Below, in pieces: positions 43,827-49,346 of a stretch of DNA of 49,346 nt. Position 1 is the first letter of the stretch. The number at the start of each line of letters is the position of its first letter. Below the pieces are notes generated by a model that saw only the letters and a program-made list of their open reading frames with translations, ran no database searches and was not told the DNA's origin. Source of the DNA: Planctomycetia bacterium (GTDB lineage: Bacteria; Planctomycetota; Planctomycetia; Pirellulales; PNKZ01). Position numbers and translations under genes: made by a program. The stretch spans positions 1-49,346 of the forward strand of contig JAIOPP010000027.1 in the NCBI GenBank assembly GCA_021413845.1. Reading direction: 5' to 3'.

Positions 43827-44290
43827 TAGCCGTTCGACGGGTTACTGCTCAACGTCGCCAGGACTTGCAGCACGCCGTTTAAGTGGGCCATGCGCGGGCC
43901 GAAGCGGTCGACGAACTCGTTGAGCATGAAGTCGCCGTCGGTCAGGGCCTCGGCGTTGGTGTTCACTTCGCGGGTCATCGTCTTCAGGAATTCCGTCTGC
44001 ACGCGCGAGAGGGTCTCGGCGGCGCGGCGGCAGCTACGAACTAGGCCCGGGTTCGCGGCCTTCCATTGAGCTAGTTCTTGGTTGCGCTGACGTTGGTTGT
44101 GGCAGAGGTGGCTCACCAACTCTTCCATGAGCTCGGTTTGCTTGTCGAGCGAGTCGCGAATGTCTTTGAGAACTTGCGAGGTCGGCTCCGGAGCTTCCGG
44201 TGCCTGGGCCTCGCCCAAGTGTTGGGGGAGCGCCGCCGAAACTTCCAACTGCGTGTAAATCGGCGGACGGGAATGGCTTTCGTGCGACAT
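43826..44290 (-). CDS. Conserved coiled-coil-like hypothetical protein
   Basis: A 154-aa helical protein I cannot assign. The first 40 residues are Pro/Glu-rich and disordered; then 'TSQVLKDIRDSLDKQTELME' and 'LVSHLCHNQRQRNQELAQWK' give strong heptad character. The C-terminal part ('GDFMLNEFVDRFGPRMAHLN') is amphipathic. It is coupled to the alpha/beta hydrolase by a shared base (TAGTG). A structural or adaptor role is possible; no evidence beyond layout. Confidence 0.65.
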   Translation of the reverse strand: MSHESHSRPPIYTQLEVSAALPQHLGEAQAPEAPEPTSQVLKDIRDSLDKQTELMEELVSHLCHNQRQRNQELAQWKAANPGLVRSCRRAAETLSRVQTEFLKTMTREVNTNAEALTDGDFMLNEFVDRFGPRMAHLNGVLQVLATLSSNPSNG

Positions 44291-44705
44291 CGAGCTTGCC
44301 CCTGGCGGATCCTATTCTCTAAGGGTGCCAGTATAGGCGTCGGCCGCGCGACATGTCGAGCAGTTTGTAACGGCCCTAAGGAAAATCGGGCCGACATTTA
44401 CGCCGTATTTGTTTTGATCTGCCGGAACGATCCTGACAATTTGCCCAAGTTAAGGCTTTCTTCGGAGGTCCTATCGGGCGAGGGCTCTCCAGAGATCTGC
44501 ATTCGTGGCTCCGGAAGGAGACGGAATGCGTGGAGTACCGCAGGTTGCCGGAAAACTTTGCCGGCACCGCTGCGCCCGGTGCGGTTTGTCGTTTCAAGTC
44601 CTTCGACCCGCGACCCGATACCTACCGCAGCGAAGGCCGTTCGCGAAGGATCGCGAGCAATGCCGGCAGCTATCGAGTGGTTAGCGCAAGGGAGGGGGGC
44701 AGCGC
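44291..44705. other. Intergenic region with no recognised gene or repeat
   Basis: The 415-bp gap separates the divergent 154-aa and 185-aa genes. I see no repeat family, RNA gene or credible reading frame. A purine-rich Shine-Dalgarno (GGGAGGGGGG) lies at its right end, just before ATG 44706. Confidence 0.5.
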
Positions 44706-45263
44706 ATGAGTTCGGGTGACAAGAAGGCAGCTTCAGCCATCGGTTTCTACACGGTTGTCTCGCACGAGCAGCATGGGCTGTTCGGCGGCTTCCTGCTGCT
44801 GAACCGTACCGGTCGCCCCCTCGAATTCCACTGCACCGCCCCGATCCGCCCCAATCGGGCCCAGGAAATCCTGTACGGCACCTCGCTCGAATCGTATCTC
44901 TACGGCGAGGCGATCGGGAGCACGCTCCTGTCGAAAGCTTCGTGTCCGATCGACTTTTTGTGCGTCGAAACGCCGGCGGCTTTGGCCGTGCGGGAGTTTT
45001 GCGAAGCGCCGGTCGCGCTGATTTCGCGCCGCGGACAAACGGCCGACACGTCGTTGCCGCTCTATCGGGTCGATGCCGCGCATGAGCGTGGGTTATACCA
45101 TTTCGATATCGGGCCCCATTCAGCCGCCGTCGCTCGCCGCTATGCCGACGACGCCGCGACCCTGACCGAGCGGTTCCCGAAACTAGCCGAGAACTTCGAT
45201 CTCGAGGAACCCTTCGTGCGGATTCGCGGCGCTATCGAAGAAGCGCAGCGAGGAGGCCGATGA
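44706..45263 (+). CDS. Conserved hypothetical protein coupled to SNF2 helicase
   Basis: A 185-aa soluble protein I do not recognise. Features: an N-terminal beta-rich stretch ('AIGFYTVVSHEQHGLFGGFL' then 'LLNRTGRPLEFHCTAPI'), 'ILYGTSLESYLYGEAIGSTL' and a C-terminal helical region ending 'AIEEAQRGGR'. The strong SD (GGGAGGGG) fixes the start. Its last four bases overlap the start of the SNF2-family gene (ATGA), so the two are co-translated and probably form a complex. It has no nuclease, protease or nucleotide-binding signature I can see. Confidence 0.75.
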   Translation: MSSGDKKAASAIGFYTVVSHEQHGLFGGFLLLNRTGRPLEFHCTAPIRPNRAQEILYGTSLESYLYGEAIGSTLLSKASCPIDFLCVETPAALAVREFCEAPVALISRRGQTADTSLPLYRVDAAHERGLYHFDIGPHSAAVARRYADDAATLTERFPKLAENFDLEEPFVRIRGAIEEAQRGGR

Positions 45264-47041
45264 GCGAGCCTAGATTGGATCTCACGCCGGCCGTTCGGTC
45301 GACGACCTTCGAGCCGTCGAACGACTCGTCGGGCATGTCGCTGCTGCTCGTCCCTACCGTAACGACGCTTGCTTGCTGCGTGCCGAAGATCGGCGTCGCC
45401 TCTTTGCCGATTCGGGCAGACAAGCTCAAGGTTCGCAGCTTCTACTTTCCGCAGAGCGGTAACTGGCGCGAGAAGTTCCTCGCCGCGCAGGCAGCCGCGC
45501 AAGGCGGGTTGCAAGGGAAACCGAGCGCTGAGGCCTCGGCTGCCGAAGCTGCGAAGAAAATCGCGAGCGCAATGCCGAAATCGTCGACGCATATTGCGCC
45601 GCCGAAAGATATCGTGAAGCTCGAAGACCGACTGTATTACGTCTTACAACCGCCGCTCGAATCGGTCTTCACCGGCGGCACGCTCGACTTTCCGTTTACG
45701 CCGTTCCCGTACCAGTTCGAGGGGATCGCGTTTCTCTATCCGCGCTTCGCCGCGATCTTGGCCGACGAGATGGGCCTCGGTAAGACGATGCAGGCGATTA
45801 CGACGATTCGCTTGTTGCTGCATGCCGGCGAAGTGCGCAGCGTGTTGATGGTCTGCCCGAAGCCGCTGGTGACGAACTGGCAGCGCGAATTCGCCACATG
45901 GGCACCGGAGCTCCCGATCACGATCATCGAAGGAGACCAGGCGAAGCGGCGCTGGCAATGGAGCCAAACCGAGTCGCCGATCAAGATCGCCAACTATGAA
46001 GTCGTCGTGCGCGATCGCGAGATGATCGAAGACCCTGAATTGAAGTTCGATTTGTGCGTGCTTGATGAGTCGCAACGGATTAAAAACCGCAACGGCACGA
46101 CGGCCGAAGTCGTCTGCTCGATCCACCGGACGCGCAGTTGGGCGCTCACCGGAACGCCGGTCGAAAACTGCGCGGACGACTTAGTCGGCATCTTCGAGTT
46201 TCTGCAGCCGGGCTATCTCACGCCGGGCATGAAACCCCGAGCGATGGGAAAACTCGCCGCCGACTACATCATCCGCCGTACGAAAGACAAAGTCCTCACC
46301 GAGCTGCCGCCGAAGATGTTTCGCGACGTCGAGATCGAACTCACGACGCATCAACGCGAGACCTATCGCATCGCCGAAGAAGAAGGGACGGTTCGGCTCA
46401 CCGACATGGGGCCCGGCGCGACGATTCAGAACGTCTTCGAGCTCGTCATGCGGCTCAAGCAAATCTGCAATTTCGACTCCTTCACCGGTGAAAGTGCCAA
46501 GCTCGAACGGCTCGAAGCGGATCTGGAAGAGGTCGTCGCCAACGGTCGCAAAGCGCTGATTTTCAGCCAATGGGTCGACACGCTCGAGCGCCTCGGAGAG
46601 CGGCTCGCGCATCTCAACCCCCTCTACTACCACGGAAAAATTCCGCACAAGAAGCGCGATGGCGTCATTCAGGAGTTTAAGCAAAGCAAAGATCGCCACG
46701 TCCTGCTGATGAGCTACGGTGCGGGAAGCGTCGGTCTGAACCTGCAATTCTCGCAATACGTGTTTCTGTATGACCGCTGGTGGAATCCGGCGATCGAAGA
46801 CCAGGCGATCAATCGGGCCCATCGGATCGGCGCGGCGGGCCCTGTGACCGTCACACGCTTCATCGCCGCCGATACGATCGAGCAACGGATCGACCAACTA
46901 CTCCGCGACAAGCGCGAGCTGTTCGACACGATCTTCTCCGACGCCGAACCGACCGCCGTGAACGCCGGCCTGACGCACGACGAAATCTTCGGCCTCTTCA
47001 AGCTCCGCAGCCCTCAAGGCCCGATCAAGTTCGCGGCTTGA
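45260..47041 (+). CDS. SNF2-family (SWI2/SNF2) helicase/ATPase
   Basis: A 593-aa SF2 ATPase. After a ~145-residue N-terminal region (including an Ala-rich stretch 'LAAQAAAQGGLQGKPSAEAS') comes the SNF2_N domain with Walker A 'DEMGLGKT' (169-176), 'VCPKPLVTNWQREFATW' and motif II 'LCVLDESQRIKN'. Motif II is DESQ rather than DEAH/DEGH. Motif III is 'WALTGTPVENCADDL'; Helicase_C (about 420-560) has 'LMSYGAGSVGLNLQFSQYVF' and 'YDRWWNPAIEDQAINRAHRI' then 'GAAGPVTVTRFIA'. It likely remodels DNA-protein complexes or transcription machinery (RapA/HepA-like). Coupled to the 185-aa protein by ATGA. Confidence 0.9.
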   Translation: MSEPRLDLTPAVRSTTFEPSNDSSGMSLLLVPTVTTLACCVPKIGVASLPIRADKLKVRSFYFPQSGNWREKFLAAQAAAQGGLQGKPSAEASAAEAAKKIASAMPKSSTHIAPPKDIVKLEDRLYYVLQPPLESVFTGGTLDFPFTPFPYQFEGIAFLYPRFAAILADEMGLGKTMQAITTIRLLLHAGEVRSVLMVCPKPLVTNWQREFATWAPELPITIIEGDQAKRRWQWSQTESPIKIANYEVVVRDREMIEDPELKFDLCVLDESQRIKNRNGTTAEVVCSIHRTRSWALTGTPVENCADDLVGIFEFLQPGYLTPGMKPRAMGKLAADYIIRRTKDKVLTELPPKMFRDVEIELTTHQRETYRIAEEEGTVRLTDMGPGATIQNVFELVMRLKQICNFDSFTGESAKLERLEADLEEVVANGRKALIFSQWVDTLERLGERLAHLNPLYYHGKIPHKKRDGVIQEFKQSKDRHVLLMSYGAGSVGLNLQFSQYVFLYDRWWNPAIEDQAINRAHRIGAAGPVTVTRFIAADTIEQRIDQLLRDKRELFDTIFSDAEPTAVNAGLTHDEIFGLFKLRSPQGPIKFAA

Positions 47042-47087
47042 TTTCCGGTCGCTCGGGGCCGAAATCGATGCGCTTACGATACGCGCC

Positions 47088-47100
47088 GTGATATAATCAC
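47088..47100 (+). promoter_or_regulatory. hicB: Promoter -10 with overlapping palindromic operator for hicBA module 3
   Basis: A consensus -10 (TATAAT, 47092-47097) lies 39 bp before the hicB ATG. It is embedded in a perfect palindrome GTGAT-ATA-ATCAC (47088-47100). The -35 region at about 47069-47074 is weak. The overlap suggests autorepression by blocking RNA polymerase. Confidence 0.6.
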
Positions 47101-47136
47101 TTGTAGGCGACATTCTCAGCTTTCCGAGTTCTTCCG

Positions 47137-47346
47137 ATGCATACTTACACCGCCGTCATCGAAAAGTGCGGACAGACGGGCCTCTACGTCGGCTACGTTC
47201 CCGGCTTTCCGGGTGCGCATTCGCAAGGCGAAAGCCTGGAAGAACTGCGCGAAAACCTGACGGAAGTGATTTCGATGCTCATCGAAGACGGGGAACCGAA
47301 ACTCGAAGCAGAGTTTATCGGTACGCAAACCGTCAGCGTTCGCTAG
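47137..47346 (+). CDS. hicB: HicB-family antitoxin, short type (module 3)
   Basis: A 69-aa HicB of the short type: 'TAVIEKCGQTGLYVGYVPGF' then 'SLEELRENLTEVISMLIEDG', the degenerate RNase H-like fold. There is no C-terminal DNA-binding domain, so autoregulation would depend on the HicA-HicB complex. Antitoxin-first gene order, unlike modules 1 and 2. A palindrome over a TATAAT box precedes it. Confidence 0.88.
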   Translation: MHTYTAVIEKCGQTGLYVGYVPGFPGAHSQGESLEELRENLTEVISMLIEDGEPKLEAEFIGTQTVSVR

Positions 47347-47354
47347 GTGTTGCG

Positions 47355-47582
47355 ATGCCCCCGGTGCCGGTCTTAAAGCCTCACGAAGTCGTCGCGCTGC
47401 TGACGGCGTTGGGTTTTATCGAGGTGCGGCAAAAGGGTTCGCATAAACAGTTCCGACACGCCGACGGCCGAGGCACTACGGTCCCTTATCATCGTGGCCG
47501 CGATATTTCTCCGATTCTCTTACGCAAGATCGCTCGCGATGTCGGGCTGAACGTCGAGGACTTGCTGCGCGCCGGCAAGTAG
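47355..47582 (+). CDS. hicA: HicA-family toxin (module 3)
   Basis: A 75-aa HicA from ATG 47355, 8 bp after the hicB stop: 'LKPHEVVALLTALGFIEVRQ' then 'KGSHKQFRHADGRGTTVPYH' with catalytic His in 'GSHKQF', ending 'RKIARDVGLNVEDLLRAGK'. The YcfA/HicA fold is intact, and the Trp position reads Phe ('GFIEVRQ'), which is common in this subgroup. The module is intact and probably active. Confidence 0.88.
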   Translation: MPPVPVLKPHEVVALLTALGFIEVRQKGSHKQFRHADGRGTTVPYHRGRDISPILLRKIARDVGLNVEDLLRAGK

Positions 47583-47857
47583 AGCGCCGGCTCTCGCGTA
47601 GCCGCCCAAGCTGGAAACTTTGTTAAAGTTATCCGCTTGACCATCGAGCCGATCCTACGCGCGATAGGGTTTTCCGTCGTGGCTCGCCAATTGGGCGATT
47701 TGCATTTCGGCATTGACCGCAAGGGGAGGCTTTTCGGAAAATTTGCGTAACTGATCGATCCCTTGTACTGTCAAGGGTGTCTTAGTTCCGGCTCCCGGCT
47801 AGGCACGGATCTCTGGGCTCGGCCCGCGGAGTAATTCTTCGGAGGAGAACGTTCGGT

Positions 47858-48277
47858 ATGCTCAAACATATCGCCGCAGGGATTGCGGCCATCGGTCTCG
47901 CCATGCAGGGATCTCTCGCATGGGGTGCAACCACGGCTCCGCCGGTGCCGCCGAGTTGCATGCTTTCTCCCGGCGATTACGTGCTCAGCATCCGCCTGTT
48001 CGACGACGAGTCGTCGCACCATGAAGAAGAGGAAGTCGAAGTCGTTATTCAACGGGGCAAAGTCTTGTTGAAGCTGACCGACGATCCTCAAGTTCACTTC
48101 ACCGGCCAGATGCCGCTCTCGACGCTCACCTTCCGCTTCGGCGACGGCCAAGACGACGTCGTCCTCCGCGGCAACCTCACGACCGACGACGCCCTCGAAG
48201 GAATCTTCGTCGTCGAATCGTTCGGTGTCGGCACCGAACACGGCACCTTCACGTTGAAGAAGACGGGGAAAAAGTAA
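47858..48277 (+). CDS. Secreted small hypothetical protein
   Basis: A 139-aa protein with a clear signal peptide ('MLKHIAAGIAAIGLAMQGSL', cleavage probably after 'AWGA'). The mature part is beta-rich and acidic, with a His/Glu stretch ('ESSHHEEEEVEVVI') that may bind metal, 'FTGQMPLSTLTFRFGDGQDD' and a closing 'GTEHGTFTLKKTGKK'. I do not recognise a family. A Shine-Dalgarno (GGAGGAG at about 47840) precedes the start. Period-7 repeats begin right after the stop. Role unknown; extracytoplasmic. Confidence 0.7.
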   Translation: MLKHIAAGIAAIGLAMQGSLAWGATTAPPVPPSCMLSPGDYVLSIRLFDDESSHHEEEEVEVVIQRGKVLLKLTDDPQVHFTGQMPLSTLTFRFGDGQDDVVLRGNLTTDDALEGIFVVESFGVGTEHGTFTLKKTGKK

Positions 48278-48280
48278 GAG

Positions 48281-48570
48281 CAGGGATCAGGGGTCGGTGA
48301 TCAGGGCTCAAATGAAGAAGCCAGCTTGCGCCTCGATCTTCCTCTCGACTTCCTTCAATAGCCCGGGGTGCATACCCCGGGGCGCCGCGCTTCGCCCCTG
48401 CTCATATCATTCGTGAGCCTGCTTTACGCTGCGTGGCAATCAAGCAGCGCGCTTCGTTGTTGATTTCCCCGGGGTATCCACCCCGGGCTATTGAACGGAG
48501 AATAGCGCGCGATTGACTTCGCTACGCGCTTTCTCGTCTGACCCCTGATCTCCGACCCCTGACCCCTCTC
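48281..48570. repeat. Nested composite of period-7 and palindromic repeats
   Basis: The outer pair 48281-48310 (GGATCAG GGGTCGG TGATCAG GGCTCA) and 48538-48570 are GGGGTC-family period-7 tracts in opposite orientation. Inside them 48354-48383 (TTCAATAGCCCGGGGT..ACCCCGGGGC) and 48467-48495 (..GGGCTATTGAA) are inverted CAATAGCC palindromes. The whole gap between the 139-aa gene and the permease is thus a four-part nested inverted structure. Confidence 0.85.
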
Positions 48571-48576
48571 CGCCCC

Positions 48577-49346
48577 CTACCCGATCACCACGCGAGGTTG
48601 TCGTTCCGGGTCGTTTTGGGCTTTGTTGATCAAGGCCCGCACCATCCACGGCACGTTCCCTTCGCCGAACAGTAGGAAGCTGAAGCTTGCGGCCAGCGGG
48701 CTTTCGTCGGACCAGCCGAAGTGAATCTCCGGCGGCTTGCCGAACACCGAGAGTTCCAGCGCCGCGGCAGCCACGGCGTGGGCGATCGAGACGCAGCGCG
48801 TGATCCGGATAATGAACTTCCCTTCGGTCTCGATCACTTCCAACAGAGGAATGTGTCCGAACTCGCTCGGGTCGCCCAACTCCGCCTCGACGAACACGAC
48901 CGGCACTTCCGGCGGCAGGCGATGCAGAATGCGAATCGCTTGTTCTTTCTCTTCGAGTCCGCGCCGGCCCGGCCGATGCGGCACGAGCACCGGGAACTCC
49001 AGATGCTTGAGACTGTCCCAGAGGAACTTCGAAGTTGCATCGGCGAAGGCGAAGCCGTCGAAGCGCATCTCGGTGCTGCGCGAAAGGCGCGACGCGAACG
49101 ACAAGATCAACACCGCCACGATGAAGCACGCGGCGATCTTGATGCCGTCGGGCCGTTCGAGCATGTTGGCCCCGGTCGTGTACACGAACACGACACCGAT
49201 CGCCAAATACTTCCACGGAATGCGGAACAAGATGAATTTGCCTGCGCGGCTGCGGTACACATCGATCACCGTCGCCACGCACGCACTGCTCATCAACACG
49301 AGCACGCCCGTCGCGTAGGCGCCACCTTGCGCGCTGACGTCGGCGT
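48577..49346 (-). CDS. APC-family permease, C-terminal part (runs off window)
   Basis: The frame continues through the window end with no start, so the gene is truncated by the window, not broken. The visible ~255 residues begin 'DVSAQGGAYATGVLVLMSSA', typical of an APC-superfamily transporter, with helices 'AIGVVFVYTTGANML' and 'IKIAACFIVAVLILSFASRL'. They end in a ~150-residue soluble C-terminal domain ('PPEVPVVFVEAELGDPSEFG', 'RQPRVVIG'). That soluble tail is longer than in amino-acid permeases and recalls KUP-type or UspA-like regulatory tails. Substrate not determinable. Confidence 0.7.
   Translation of the reverse strand, partial: ADVSAQGGAYATGVLVLMSSACVATVIDVYRSRAGKFILFRIPWKYLAIGVVFVYTTGANMLERPDGIKIAACFIVAVLILSFASRLSRSTEMRFDGFAFADATSKFLWDSLKHLEFPVLVPHRPGRRGLEEKEQAIRILHRLPPEVPVVFVEAELGDPSEFGHIPLLEVIETEGKFIIRITRCVSIAHAVAAAALELSVFGKPPEIHFGWSDESPLAASFSFLLFGEGNVPWMVRALINKAQNDPERQPRVVIG

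Overview
The window reads as a chromosomal segment of a GC-rich planctomycete (Planctomycetota, probably Pirellulales-like; this placement is inference). The evidence is a lineage-typical mix: an EF-P gene divergent from an EpmB-type aminomutase, a membrane-anchored protein with a '[10 protein letters not shown]' / '[10 protein letters not shown]' C-terminal domain that I associate with planctomycetes, a PQQ-type beta-propeller beside dehydrogenases, proteins with Ala/Thr/Pro-rich or Lys/Arg-rich tails, and gaps filled with lineage-style palindromic and period-7 repeats. No complete rRNA or tRNA gene and no CRISPR array is present.

Layout. 1-4250 is the right end of a mobile region: an IS3-type transposase C-terminus, an unrecognised 381-aa gene, a sigma-region-4-like protein, a small conserved ORF and a large serine recombinase. 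The last codons of the recombinase lie in a tRNA-Pro(GGG) 3'-half remnant, which is followed by three 21-22 bp-spaced repeats like the end of an IS21-type element. 4286-16634 is core DNA: efp/epmB, a universal stress protein, a methyltransferase, an FAH-family enzyme, an RluD-type pseudouridine synthase, a YfgM-like protein, a UvrD/PcrA helicase and a LolCDE/MacB-like ABC exporter. 16674-24658 holds a C5 DNA methyltransferase, a DUF58 protein, glgC, a SugE/Gdx exporter, guaB overlapping a planctomycete-type membrane protein, and nnrE. 24870-28952 holds glnS and gltX flanking an HNH endonuclease and its small partner. 29174-33189 holds a membrane protein, a GT39-like glycosyltransferase and a methyltransferase.

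33216-41915 (minus strand) is the most interesting block. In transcription order it has an AMP-forming (CoF/LuxE-like) acid-activating enzyme, a HicAB module whose toxin has a nonsense codon, an aldehyde dehydrogenase, an Fe-dependent alcohol dehydrogenase, a secreted PQQ-repeat propeller, a HemN/HemW-type radical SAM enzyme, a GcvH-like lipoyl carrier and a ferredoxin-domain protein. Together these suggest an undescribed carboxylate-to-aldehyde/alcohol route built around a lipoyl-like carrier and a radical SAM step (inference). 42342-47582 has two further HicAB modules, an alpha/beta hydrolase, a coiled-coil protein and a SNF2-family ATPase coupled to an unknown 185-aa protein. The window ends in an APC-type permease that runs off the edge.

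Many gaps carry repeats. One class is four sequence-unrelated families that all have a 7-bp period, often as inverted pairs. A second class is short palindromes beside 'CAATAGCC' or 'GGCACG..CGTGCC'. They sit at gene ends, inside the ABC operon and even in the last codons of the aldehyde dehydrogenase.
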